Assembly: GCA_902594005.1 (NCBI GenBank)
Contig: CACJKN010000005.1
Coordinates: 1-60,999, forward strand
DNA length: 60,999 nt
DNA from: an uncultured SAR86 cluster bacterium
GTDB taxonomy: Bacteria > Pseudomonadota > Gammaproteobacteria > Magnimaribacterales > D2472
Direction of reading: 5' to 3'
Shown here: positions 1-10,437 of the stretch, piece by piece
How the letters are laid out: the number at the start of each line of letters is the position of its first letter
How positions within the stretch are numbered: the first letter of the stretch is position 1
The notes under the pieces: model-generated
Database searches by the model: none
Told to the model about the DNA's origin: nothing
Seen by the model: only the letters and a program-made list of their open reading frames with translations
Translations under genes and position numbers: made by a program

Positions 1-1
1 G

Positions 2-124
2 TCAGGTGTAATATTCGATGGCAATCCAGTTGCAGGAACTATTGGGGCAGGGCTTGTTGAATACATTTGTATTCTCCCTTGGATGTACATCTACTTTAGC
101 TTATATAAATCTATAAAGAGCTAA
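2..124 (+). CDS. C-terminal fragment of a membrane protein (5' end outside the window)
   Basis: Frame 2 is open from the window edge to a TAA at 122-124 and encodes 40 residues ending in LYKSIKS. The last 20 or so residues (EYICILPWMYIYFSLY) form a hydrophobic, aromatic-rich membrane segment with a short basic tail, which suggests the cytoplasmic end of an integral membrane protein. The family cannot be named from this fragment. It lies directly upstream of the tRNA-Ile promoter on the same strand. Confidence 0.55.
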   Translation, partial: SGVIFDGNPVAGTIGAGLVEYICILPWMYIYFSLYKSIKS

Positions 125-129
125 ACGTA

Positions 130-158
130 TTGTTGTGATTGCATTTGGAGGGTAAAAT
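130..158 (+). promoter_or_regulatory. Putative promoter of tRNA-Ile with GC-rich discriminator
   Basis: TTGTTG (130-135) and TAAAAT (153-158) are separated by 17 bases. The box is followed by GCTCC (159-163), a GC-rich discriminator of the kind seen at stringently controlled stable-RNA promoters. Transcription would begin about 10 bases before the tRNA. The -35 box is poor, so this is a motif-level inference. Confidence 0.45.
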
Positions 159-176
159 GCTCCTTCCAATTTAATT

Positions 177-254
<78 letters not shown>

Positions 255-272
255 CTAAGGTATTAGAACAGC

Positions 273-285
273 TATAATAACTGGT
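273..285 (+). promoter_or_regulatory. Consensus -10 box immediately before the phosphatase start (leaderless candidate)
   Basis: A perfect TATAAT at 273-278 ends 7 bases before the ATG at 286, and no Shine-Dalgarno sequence lies between. If it is used, transcription would start at or next to the start codon. No good -35 is visible, because the tRNA 3' end occupies that place, so read-through from the tRNA promoter is an alternative. Confidence 0.4.
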
Positions 286-1839
286 ATGAAAAAGTTTACT
301 TTTCTTCTCTTTATTTTTCTCTGTTTAAACTTAGTAGCTCACCCAAATGGAGCTACAAAGGAATATTCAAAAGAGTTGGCGCATTACCCATCACCACTGC
401 CAGATAGGGTAGTCTTAACTTGGAATGATGATCCTGCAACAACCCAAGCAGTAACATGGAGAACTGATACATCTATCGAAGTCGGACTTGCACAACTTGC
501 TGTAGCAAATGCAAATGGTAGAGCTCTGAGGCCAGACGAATTCAAAGCAGAAACAAGTTATTTCAAAAGTGATATTAATGAGGCTCATTATCACAGTGTT
601 ACTTTTAAGAATCTTCAACCCAATACTCTATATGCCTATAGAGTTGGAGATGGAGTAAATTGGACAGAGTATTATCATTTTAAAACTGCGAGCTCTGAAG
701 AAGATCCTTTTAGTTTCATTTATTTTGGTGATGCTCAAAACGAGGTCAAGACTCACTGGTCAAGAGTTTTTAGGGAAGCTTTTCGTGATGCGCCAAGAGC
801 TGCATTTACTCTCCACGCTGGTGATTTGATTGATATCCATAATATGGACTCACAATGGGGTGAATGGCATCAAGGCCCTGATTGGGTTAATGGAACGATT
901 CCGGTTATAGCAACTCCAGGTAATCACGAGTATCAAAAAGACTCAGAGACAAAACGTATTTGGACAACTAAAGATAAAAGGAATATCAATATCGATATAA
1001 CTTCATTAGATAACAATGAGGGAGTTTTGGTAGTAAGCATTGAGGATCCAGAGGGCAGAGAAGGAGTTATGAGGGTAAGTGAAGTCGGGATAATAATTGA
1101 TGCTGATAAAGGTATCGAAACAATTACAGGATTTAAAAAAGATGAATTAGTGAATAAGTTAATTTTAGGAGGGCAGGCGCCGTTATATGATCGCTTACGT
1201 AATCCATCAAATATAGAGATTGTAAGCAATCATTGGAGACCTCAGTTTTCTTTCCCAATACAAGATGTTCCTGACGAAAGGCTTCAAGAAACCACTTATT
1301 TTATTGATTATCAAGGAGTAAGGTTTATTTCACTTGATTCAAACATTGCAATAGAAGAACAAAAGCCATGGCTTCGAAAAGTACTTCAAGACAATCCTAA
1401 CCGTTGGACAATTTTGACCTTTCATCATCCGCTTTATTCTCCTGCATCAAGCAGAGACAATGTGGCTATTCGAGAGCAGTGGAAGCCTATTTTAGATGAG
1501 TTTAGGGTAGACCTTGTTCTCAGCGGACATGATCATAGCTATTCGAGAACGGGATTTGTCGATACCAAAAGTATAAAAAATGTTCCAGCTGGATATAAGC
1601 AAGCTTATGATCGAGAAATAGGAACCGTTCATGTTGTTTCAGTTAGTGGACCCAAACTTTATGAGATCACAAAAGGTAAATTTGCTAAAAAGTTAGGCGA
1701 AAATACTCAGCTTTATCAAATTATAGATATTGAGAAAAATAATTTGAGATTTCGTGCTTTTACAGCCACAGGCAAACTTTTTGATGAATTTCTTCTACAG
1801 AAGCAATCAAATAAGCCAAATAAACTAATCGAGAAATAG
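286..1839 (+). CDS. Secreted purple-acid-phosphatase-like metallophosphoesterase
   Basis: The 517-residue protein begins with a signal peptide (residues 1-19). A fibronectin-III-like purple-acid-phosphatase N-terminal domain follows (about 38-135, ending YHFKT). The metallophosphatase domain shows FGDAQ (147-151), HAGDLID (177-183), GNHEY (212-216), FHHP (379-382) and GHDHSYSR (414-421), the usual two-metal ligand set. It probably hydrolyses phosphate esters outside the cytoplasm. Residues about 224-310 are an insertion between the GNHE and FHHP motifs; part of it (IIDADKGIETITGFKKDEL) reads like a PAS-domain fragment. The substrate cannot be read from sequence. It converges on the next gene with a 14-base gap. 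Confidence 0.85.
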   Translation: MKKFTFLLFIFLCLNLVAHPNGATKEYSKELAHYPSPLPDRVVLTWNDDPATTQAVTWRTDTSIEVGLAQLAVANANGRALRPDEFKAETSYFKSDINEAHYHSVTFKNLQPNTLYAYRVGDGVNWTEYYHFKTASSEEDPFSFIYFGDAQNEVKTHWSRVFREAFRDAPRAAFTLHAGDLIDIHNMDSQWGEWHQGPDWVNGTIPVIATPGNHEYQKDSETKRIWTTKDKRNINIDITSLDNNEGVLVVSIEDPEGREGVMRVSEVGIIIDADKGIETITGFKKDELVNKLILGGQAPLYDRLRNPSNIEIVSNHWRPQFSFPIQDVPDERLQETTYFIDYQGVRFISLDSNIAIEEQKPWLRKVLQDNPNRWTILTFHHPLYSPASSRDNVAIREQWKPILDEFRVDLVLSGHDHSYSRTGFVDTKSIKNVPAGYKQAYDREIGTVHVVSVSGPKLYEITKGKFAKKLGENTQLYQIIDIEKNNLRFRAFTATGKLFDEFLLQKQSNKPNKLIEK

Positions 1840-1853
1840 ATCTAAGAATCTGC

Positions 1854-2405
1854 TTACTTCCACTTAATGTTGCATCCCATCGAAGGGAATTGATCAGGAT
1901 TAACCTCTTTATTATTTAGCACATTCTCTATGGCATTCCTGAGGTCTTTACCTGTCGGCTCTGATCCAGAGTTAGGGGAGCTTTCATCAAGTCTTCCACG
2001 ATATACAAGCTTCTGAGATGAATCAAAGAGATAAAACTCTGGTGTACACTCAGCCTTATACTGTTTTGCAACATCTTGAGTTGAATCAAATAGATAAGGA
2101 AATGATAGTCCAAGCTCTACCCACAATTCTCTCATTTTATCTGGACCGTCCTGAGGATATTCTCCAACGTCATTCGAACTTATTGCCACCATATTAATAG
2201 TGTTATCAAAATCATTTGCAAGACGCTTAATTTCGTCATGATAATGAATGACATAAGGGCAATGATTACAAATAAACATTATTAACGAAGGTTTTGCTTC
2301 ATCAAGTTCACTTGAAGAAAAGTTTTTACCACTGTAGGTATCTAGAAGATTGAATTCTTCTAAGCTAGAGCCAAGTTCTAACATGCTTGAATATGTTAAT
2401 GCCAT
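1854..2405 (-). CDS. Thioredoxin-fold (PRX-like) redox protein
   Basis: The 183-residue protein has a thioredoxin fold with active-site CNHCPY at about residues 46-51 and the cis-proline segment ECTPEFYLFD near 118-127. It lacks a signal peptide. The CxHCPY motif is typical of the AhpC/TSA-related thioredoxin family proteins annotated as PRX_like1. A thiol-disulfide or peroxide-related role in the cytoplasm is likely; the partner is unknown. A -10-like TAAAAT lies 6 bases before the start codon with no Shine-Dalgarno, so it may be translated from a leaderless mRNA. Confidence 0.8.
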   Translation of the reverse strand: MALTYSSMLELGSSLEEFNLLDTYSGKNFSSSELDEAKPSLIMFICNHCPYVIHYHDEIKRLANDFDNTINMVAISSNDVGEYPQDGPDKMRELWVELGLSFPYLFDSTQDVAKQYKAECTPEFYLFDSSQKLVYRGRLDESSPNSGSEPTGKDLRNAIENVLNNKEVNPDQFPSMGCNIKWK

Positions 2406-2436
2406 TCGACTATTTTAGTATATTTAACTTAGGAAT

Positions 2437-2456
2437 GGGCTGACCGAAGCCAGCCC
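2437..2456 (-). terminator. Strong UUCG-capped hairpin after the cadherin/cupredoxin lipoprotein gene
   Basis: On the minus strand GGGCTGGC and GTCAGCCC form an 8-bp stem (one G-T pair) capped by TTCG, giving a very stable cUUCGg hairpin. It begins 22 bases after the stop codon of the upstream minus-strand gene. No long T-run follows, so it may terminate poorly or act as a 3'-end stabiliser. Confidence 0.6.
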
Positions 2457-2478
2457 GAGGAGGCTTTATAGCCAAAAC

Positions 2479-4374
2479 TTAGTAGTGCGACTTTGTTTTA
2501 AACTTAGTTTGCCCCGATGAATTTGTTGCACCGTGATAGCCTTGGTCAGCAGGCATATAGAATGTTAGTCCTGGTAACTCATGGAACTGATGTTCATGAT
2601 AATCTGAACCTGCATCTGCAGCTCTCAAATAAACAGTATGTGTATTACCTGAAGCGCCTTTATAAGGACTAACCGAGACTGTTCCGCTAACTTCTAAACC
2701 GTTACTAGCAGATGTAATATCAATAAGTGATTGATCGAATGTCGTAACAATTTCAATTCTTCCATTGGTATACATGCCAGCGTGGACCCCACAATGAGGA
2801 TAAAGAGTTGTAGGCGTGGAGTCCGTTACTGTCAATGTGTGAGAATTTTGATCCCATCCTTCACTCATACCAATATTGCTTGATCCATTTGTATCATTAG
2901 CACTCGTAGAAATTTCAAATGGATGTGCAGAAAAAACGCTGTTCGCTGTTGGTTCAAATACTATAGTGTCTCCAACTCTTGCATATATTATTAATGCATT
3001 TGAATCAGCATTGATACCATCAACTGTATAGTAAGCTGAGCCACTATTCCCAACTGTATAGGTTGTTGTTCTGAAGTCCTCTACATCTGTCAGGCCTGTT
3101 CTTGAACTCTTGTCTGAAACCCACTGTAAAGTATCAAAGATTATTTGATCAATTTCAGCACTATCAACGGTATCATCCAAGATCCCTTTTAGAAGGGGAG
3201 TTACATAGTCTCGGGCAGTCATAGAGAAGTATGCTTGTTCATTATCTGAATCGACATAAACTTTTTGTAAGAACGAAGAAAAACTTCCTGATAAGTTTTC
3301 TAGCTGTGTATTTGTGACCGTATAGTTAGGTAAATTAAGATTCAACAAAACATCTCTTACTAGAGTCGTATCTCCAAGAGAGGTTTCAGTTGATGCATCT
3401 CGATTAAAAATAGCATCATTTATTGTTGCAACTGCCGTTAGGTTATCTGCACCAGACATACTTTGAAGAACACTCAAAGACTCATACATCATAAGCAGTT
3501 GTGTATTAACCAATGCAGCTTTATTTGATGCAGCGTCATTGACGCTTTGGTATGGATCATCAAAGCGGATCATAAAGTTTGAATCTACCCCAAGTTTTTC
3601 TTTAAGAGAGGTAAATGAGAATCGATTGTCTAGATATAGTGTTGAACTTAGTGGAGAAATTACAAAGTTTTGATCAATAGTAGGATCAGCTATAGCCATT
3701 GTGAAAGCATCTCCGTCATTAGTGACAGGATTAAAGCCATCCTCCGCTATTATTTCTATTGTTGCAGGAGCGCTATCGTCTACCTCTAATGAGAATGACC
3801 CATCCGAAGAAGTCGTTGTTGTATATGTAGCTCCTTCGCAAGTTGCATCTCCATCTGAATCAGTAACAGGAATACATATAGTTGCTGATTGGATATAACC
3901 ATCTCTAATTAATACTCCATCATAGTTTGAGGTTACTGGATCATCAGCTGTGTCATTGGTCACAGTTACTTCAAAAGCCATCGAATCAGAGGCTGTTCCG
4001 TCTGATACCGATACGGTAAGTTGATAAACATTATCAGAGTTACTATCAGCCGGGTTCTCGAAATCAGGCGCTGCATTGAAAGTTACATTTCCACTAGTGC
4101 TAACGTCAAACATGCTGGCATCAACTCCTGAGGAAATTGAATAGCTTAAGGTATCTCCATCGGAATCAGATGCAGTAACAGTAAAAGCAGCAGTTTGATT
4201 TTCTAGCGCAGAATAAACAGAAGTTGAATTTGTAATAGTCGGTGGATTGTTGCCGTAGCCACCACCGCCACCACCGCCACCATAGTCGCCACCGCCACCA
4301 CCGCCACCACCACAGGCAGCAAGAATAGCAGTCGCTAAAATAACCGTTGAATACTTTTGAATCGATCTATACAT
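2479..4374 (-). CDS. Cadherin-domain lipoprotein with a type-1 copper (cupredoxin) domain
   Basis: The 631-residue protein starts with a lipoprotein signal peptide; the lipobox LAAC places the lipidated Cys at 21. A Gly tract (22-41) is followed by a cadherin-like repeat (about 45-140, with DSDGDTLSY and a matching VTN end). A long middle part (150-430) is not recognised. Residues about 435-545 form a cupredoxin domain: His484 in HPFEIS, then Cys528-x2-His531-x2-Met534, the amicyanin-type ligand set. The last 50 residues are His-rich (DYHEHQFHELPG). It is presumably an outer-membrane or surface-anchored copper electron-transfer or copper-binding protein. A good AGGAGG Shine-Dalgarno precedes the start. 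Confidence 0.8.
   Translation of the reverse strand: MYRSIQKYSTVILATAILAACGGGGGGGGDYGGGGGGGGYGNNPPTITNSTSVYSALENQTAAFTVTASDSDGDTLSYSISSGVDASMFDVSTSGNVTFNAAPDFENPADSNSDNVYQLTVSVSDGTASDSMAFEVTVTNDTADDPVTSNYDGVLIRDGYIQSATICIPVTDSDGDATCEGATYTTTTSSDGSFSLEVDDSAPATIEIIAEDGFNPVTNDGDAFTMAIADPTIDQNFVISPLSSTLYLDNRFSFTSLKEKLGVDSNFMIRFDDPYQSVNDAASNKAALVNTQLLMMYESLSVLQSMSGADNLTAVATINDAIFNRDASTETSLGDTTLVRDVLLNLNLPNYTVTNTQLENLSGSFSSFLQKVYVDSDNEQAYFSMTARDYVTPLLKGILDDTVDSAEIDQIIFDTLQWVSDKSSRTGLTDVEDFRTTTYTVGNSGSAYYTVDGINADSNALIIYARVGDTIVFEPTANSVFSAHPFEISTSANDTNGSSNIGMSEGWDQNSHTLTVTDSTPTTLYPHCGVHAGMYTNGRIEIVTTFDQSLIDITSASNGLEVSGTVSVSPYKGASGNTHTVYLRAADAGSDYHEHQFHELPGLTFYMPADQGYHGATNSSGQTKFKTKSHY
4258..4313 (-). 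repeat. Poly-glycine coding microsatellite (GGN repeats)
   Basis: Two near-identical runs of glycine codons, GG(C/T/A/G) in a trinucleotide pattern, are separated by Asp-Tyr and sit right after the lipidated Cys of the lipoprotein. They code a flexible tether. Trinucleotide slippage could change its length in frame without breaking the gene. Confidence 0.85.
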
Positions 4375-4509
4375 ATAAGCCTCCTAAACAAATATTTATA
4401 GAGAGAATTTCCCTTTAAGTTTTCTATATTCGTAATACTGGGCGTTCGAGATATGTAAGATTTAAGCGTGCCCGCTTTAAATCAAGATCCTGACAAGGCA
4501 GTAATTAAT

Positions 4510-4549
4510 TAACTTATGGCTCAAAAAAAAAATTTCAAGCCATAAGTTA
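4510..4549. terminator. Long inverted repeat downstream of katG
   Basis: TAACTTATGGCT (4510-4521) pairs with AGCCATAAGTTA (4538-4549), a perfect 12-bp stem with a 16-base loop that contains nine or more A residues on the plus strand (T-rich on the minus strand). It lies 14 bases after the katG stop and before the lipoprotein gene, both read leftward. The T-run lies in the loop, not after the stem, so it is not a textbook terminator. It may still separate the two transcripts. Confidence 0.55.
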
Positions 4550-4562
4550 TAAAAAAGATGGA

Positions 4563-6713
<2,151 letters not shown>

Positions 6714-6784
6714 TCAATTTATATATTATTTAAAGATTCTAAACTTTTTTTCAATTTAATTTAATAGAAATCAATGATTTTTTG

Positions 6785-7678
6785 CTAATTTATAACCATC
6801 AAATCTTCAGCAACAATAACTTCCCCATCATAGACAGATGAAATCTCTTTATATATCTCATCTGGAGTCGACCCCCAAAATAAAATATGCGATAGAACCA
6901 ACTTATTTGGCTTTATTCTTTTAGCTATTTCGCCTAATTCAAGAGTGGAAGTGTGATGACCTTTGTGATATTTCTGCCAATCTGGAGTTTTATTCAAGAA
7001 ACCAGCATATGAGTAAACCTCATGAACTAAAATATCAGCATCTTTAGCGTAACTTTCTAAAATATCTGATGGCCCTGTATCGCCTGAAAAAACAATCACT
7101 TTATCTGCAGATGTAAACCTAAAGCCATATGATTCATGAAGTCCTCCATGATCGACTCTAAAGGATTCAACTTTAACATCTTCATTTTGAAAAATTACGC
7201 CATTTTTCAATTCATTAAAGTTAAATTTATAACCTAATTTATTTGCTGGCTGAGTTCCATAAATACGATAATCAATATCTGTTTTGTATGCTTTGAGAAT
7301 ACTTGTTGCCATATTCTCAAGATCTTTAGGGCCAAAAAGTTCGACTTTTTCATCTCTGCCCATGATCCAAGGAGTTATCAAGAAATCTGATAACCCCATA
7401 GTGTGATCAGAGTGAATATGAGTTAAAAATGCATACTTTAACCTGGCAGGAATTAATGCATCTATTTCTCCACCCCAGTTCGATGATAGTTCAGCCGCTC
7501 TTCTGATTACTCCGGGACCAAAGTCCACTAAGTATGCACTATCATTTACTATTACCGCATAAGCAGATCCCATTCTTTGAGGATCTGGGTTTGGAGTGCC
7601 TGATCCCAAGATAGCCAAACGAGTTTCAGCCCCCAAAAGACTTGAAAAAAACAAAAATGACGTCAATATAAATTTCAT
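6785..7678 (-). CDS. Exported metallo-beta-lactamase-fold hydrolase (RNase Z/arylsulfatase-like)
   Basis: The 297-residue protein has a short N-terminal signal peptide (MKFILTSFLFFSSLLGAE), then the lactamase fold: LGSGTPNPDP (24-33), HIHSDH (87-92) as the HxHxDH zinc motif, FSGDTGPS with the bridging Asp, HEVYS, and a late SHILFWG His. The GTGTP-type opening and motif spacing resemble the RNase Z / AtsA branch. Export argues against tRNA processing and for hydrolysis of a small ester in the periplasm. The substrate is unknown. It is divergent from the following SDR gene. Confidence 0.8.
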   Translation of the reverse strand: MKFILTSFLFFSSLLGAETRLAILGSGTPNPDPQRMGSAYAVIVNDSAYLVDFGPGVIRRAAELSSNWGGEIDALIPARLKYAFLTHIHSDHTMGLSDFLITPWIMGRDEKVELFGPKDLENMATSILKAYKTDIDYRIYGTQPANKLGYKFNFNELKNGVIFQNEDVKVESFRVDHGGLHESYGFRFTSADKVIVFSGDTGPSDILESYAKDADILVHEVYSYAGFLNKTPDWQKYHKGHHTSTLELGEIAKRIKPNKLVLSHILFWGSTPDEIYKEISSVYDGEVIVAEDLMVIN

Positions 7679-7731
7679 TACTTAATTCTTAAATTAATAG
7701 TCAATTTAGAATTTACACCACTGAATTTTTT

Positions 7732-8454
7732 ATGACAAATAAAAATATATTAATAATTGGTTCCTCAGGCGGAATTGGCAAAGCTTTCGTTGATATTTTT
7801 GCAAAACAACATGCCAATAATAAGATTATTGGCCTATCAAGATCAGAAAACAAAGACATTGAAAACCTTCATGCCCACCATTTCTTAGATTTAGAAGATG
7901 AGAACTCTATTGAGAGTGCTGCAAGGCAGGCAGAGGCATATGGGCCTTACCAATTAATAATTGTTGCAACAGGAGTTCTTCATGGCGATGATTTCTCTCC
8001 AGAAAAAAGCTTGAAGCAAATATCAGCTGATAACTTTAAGAAAGTTCTTAACATAAATACCATTGGACCTGCCTTAGTTGGCAAATCTTTTTTACCCTTG
8101 CTAGATAATAAAAATCCTAGTGTTTTTGGTTTTTTGAGTGCAAGAGTTGGTAGCATTTCAGATAATAATTTGGGTGGATGGCATGCATACAGAGCTAGCA
8201 AAGCTTCACTAAACATGCTGATTAAAAATTTTGCAATTGAATTAGCTAGAACTAATAAATTAGCGAAAGTTATTGGACTTCATCCAGGCACAGTTGATAC
8301 TGAGTTGAGTAAACCATTTCAAAAAAATGTTCCAGACAAAAAACTTTTCACTCCACAGTTTTCTGCAGATGCCATGATTAATGTTATAGATGGATTGAAA
8401 GAAGGTGATTCAGGATCAGTTTTTGCATTTGATGGGAGTAAAATAGAAAGTTAG
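7732..8454 (+). CDS. Short-chain dehydrogenase/reductase (CsgA-like)
   Basis: The 240-residue protein is a classical SDR with the nucleotide motif GSSGGIG near residues 10-16, an NINTIGP segment, and the catalytic YRASK at about 151-155 preceded by a Ser in the FLSARVG strand. The closest described relatives by pattern are the CsgA-type SDRs often found next to photolyase genes. Its stop codon abuts the photolyase ATG with no gap, so the two are almost certainly cotranscribed and translationally coupled. The substrate is not evident. Confidence 0.85.
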   Translation: MTNKNILIIGSSGGIGKAFVDIFAKQHANNKIIGLSRSENKDIENLHAHHFLDLEDENSIESAARQAEAYGPYQLIIVATGVLHGDDFSPEKSLKQISADNFKKVLNINTIGPALVGKSFLPLLDNKNPSVFGFLSARVGSISDNNLGGWHAYRASKASLNMLIKNFAIELARTNKLAKVIGLHPGTVDTELSKPFQKNVPDKKLFTPQFSADAMINVIDGLKEGDSGSVFAFDGSKIES

Positions 8455-9867
8455 ATGAGAAATTTAGTTTGGTTTAGAAATGATCTAAGGGTTTATGACA
8501 ACCCAGCTTTGGATGCAGCATGCAATGCTAACAATGAAGTTGTAGCTGTCTATATTGTTAGTGAATCACAGTGGGATGAGCATAATGATTCTGTAAATAA
8601 GATTTCATTTTGGTTTAGATGCTTGGTTGAGCTCGAGAAAGAGCTTAAAAAAATAAATATTCCTCTAATCATTTTAAAATCAGATCTTTATAAAGATCAT
8701 CCAAAAAAACTTCTAGAGTTTTCAACTGAAAATAATTTAGACAACATCTTCTTTAATATTGAATATCCTGTAAATGAAAGAAAAAGAGATGAAGAAGTTA
8801 CTCAGACTTTCGAAAATCAAAATAAGGGAGTATTTTCATTCCATGATCAGGTTATTCATAAACCTGGAACATTAAAAACAAAAGCTGGAGGAGATTTCTC
8901 AGTTTACAGTCCCTTTAAAAGATGTTGGTTTGCTGAATTAGATTATGCAATGCTTGAAGAAATTCCTATTCCTTCACCAGTAAGTCAGATAAATATTTCT
9001 CATCAGAATGAATTTGATATTCATAACTATGATAAATCTGAAATAAACCAAGATCTTTGGCCTGTCGGTGAGACTAATGTTCAGATAATGATCTCAAATT
9101 TCTTAGAGAAAAAAGGGACTTTGTATAAAACTGATAGGAACTTTCCTTCGATGAAAGCAACATCTATGGCTTCCCCTTATTTGAATACAGGTGTTGTTTC
9201 ATCAAAGTGGTGCCTGAATCAGTCAAGAAATTTTAATTACGATGCTTTAGACGAGGGAGATAAAGGAATTGTTCACTGGGTGTCTGAAATACTCTGGAGA
9301 GAATTCTATCGGCACATAATATTTAACTACCCAAGAGTATCAAAAGGCAAACCTTTCCAAATGCGTTATGAGAATATCCCTTGGGAGAATAATCCAGATT
9401 TTATCGAAGCATGGAAAAATGGGAGAACGGGTATACCTATAGTTGATGCAGGAATCAGGCAAATGATTGAAACAGGGTGGATGCATAATAGATTAAGAAT
9501 GATTGTGGCAATGTTCTTATCTAAGAATTTGCTGGTGGATTGGAAAATAGGCGAAGAATTTTTTATGAAGCATCTTATAGATGGCGATATTGCTTCAAAT
9601 AATGGTGGTTGGCAGTGGAGTGCTTCTACAGGGACTGATGCTGCTCCGTATTTCAGAATAATGAATCCAGAAACTCAATCACTAAGATTTGATGAAACAG
9701 GCGAATATATTAGGAAATATGTTAAAGAACTTCGAGATTGCCCAAATAAAGAAGTTCACATGCCAAGTAATCCAAAAGATCTTGGCTATGTTGAGCCAAT
9801 TGTTGATTTGAAGACTTCAAGACAAAAAGCCATCGACGTATTTGGCAGTATTAAAAAAGATAATTAA
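8455..9867 (+). CDS. phrB: Deoxyribodipyrimidine photolyase (class I)
   Basis: The 470-residue protein matches class I photolyases over the full length. The antenna-binding Rossmann domain opens with LVWFRNDLRVYDNPAL. The FAD domain contains TSMASPYLNTG, the segment WREFYRHI, GWMHNRLRMIVA, and the FAD-site signature NNGGWQWSASTGTDAAPYFRIMNP. It repairs cyclobutane pyrimidine dimers with blue light, fitting a sunlit-water lifestyle. The SDR upstream is directly abutting. A cryptochrome role is possible but less likely given the conserved repair-type pocket. Confidence 0.95.
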   Translation: MRNLVWFRNDLRVYDNPALDAACNANNEVVAVYIVSESQWDEHNDSVNKISFWFRCLVELEKELKKINIPLIILKSDLYKDHPKKLLEFSTENNLDNIFFNIEYPVNERKRDEEVTQTFENQNKGVFSFHDQVIHKPGTLKTKAGGDFSVYSPFKRCWFAELDYAMLEEIPIPSPVSQINISHQNEFDIHNYDKSEINQDLWPVGETNVQIMISNFLEKKGTLYKTDRNFPSMKATSMASPYLNTGVVSSKWCLNQSRNFNYDALDEGDKGIVHWVSEILWREFYRHIIFNYPRVSKGKPFQMRYENIPWENNPDFIEAWKNGRTGIPIVDAGIRQMIETGWMHNRLRMIVAMFLSKNLLVDWKIGEEFFMKHLIDGDIASNNGGWQWSASTGTDAAPYFRIMNPETQSLRFDETGEYIRKYVKELRDCPNKEVHMPSNPKDLGYVEPIVDLKTSRQKAIDVFGSIKKDN

Positions 9868-9941
9868 ATATCTTTTTTGCTATGCTAGAACAATAGATTT
9901 ATATAAAAATTTTAATTGCTTGTATTCATTAAGGAGATTTT

Positions 9942-10358
9942 ATGAATAAATATCTAGACGCAATGGCAAAACCTTTTATGCCTATAACTCCTTGGCTGCT
10001 TAGACTTGGTCTTGGGATAGCATTTATCTATCATGGAATAGGTAAGTTTCCATTACCACCTGAAAGAATGGTTACCTGGTTTGAAAGCATGGGCTTTATG
10101 TACCCGGAGATTGTTACAAGTCTTGTTGCTTTGGGTGAAGTAGGGGCTGGTGCTGGAATAATTTTGGGAGGACTATTACCAGGAAATTTTGGTAATTTAG
10201 TTACAAGACTATCCGGAGGAGCAGTTGTAGTAATAATGATTGGTGCTATTTATTTAGCTCATATGGATTGGTTTGCTGATTTGAGGAAGTTGTTCACAAG
10301 TGAACAAATCTTCTTATTTATTATTGGTTTATATTTTACGATAAGAGGGAATAACTAA
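9942..10358 (+). CDS. DoxX-family membrane protein
   Basis: The 138-residue protein has four predicted membrane helices. The DoxX-like opening (LLRLGLGIAFIYHGIGKF) has the usual Gly/Lys pattern, followed by a periplasmic loop and GEVGAGAGIILGG. A good Shine-Dalgarno (AAGGAG) precedes the ATG. DoxX proteins are linked to redox or sulfur chemistry in some bacteria, but no specific function can be assigned here. It precedes the Fur-box-controlled receptor on the same strand; the Fur box lies after it, so it is probably regulated separately. Confidence 0.8.
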   Translation: MNKYLDAMAKPFMPITPWLLRLGLGIAFIYHGIGKFPLPPERMVTWFESMGFMYPEIVTSLVALGEVGAGAGIILGGLLPGNFGNLVTRLSGGAVVVIMIGAIYLAHMDWFADLRKLFTSEQIFLFIIGLYFTIRGNN

Positions 10359-10388
10359 AAAAGTAAAAAAATACTTGTAAATCTAAAT

Positions 10389-10407
10389 GAGAATCATTAT
10401 CATTCTC
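10389..10407 (+). promoter_or_regulatory. Fur box upstream of the siderophore receptor
   Basis: GAGAAT-CATTAT-C-ATTCTC fits the 6-6-1-6 Fur hexamer arrangement and is close to the classical 19-bp consensus. The outer hexamers are inverted copies of each other. It ends 30 bases before the receptor ATG. This is strong motif evidence that ferric iron represses the receptor gene through Fur. Confidence 0.85.
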
Positions 10408-10437
10408 ACTATCACTTAACATAAAAGAGGTAGTTTT

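Noticed and set aside
9868-9941. LexA-type operator near the photolyase
   Set aside because: No CTGT-N8-ACAG type site is present either before 7732 or around the photolyase gene.
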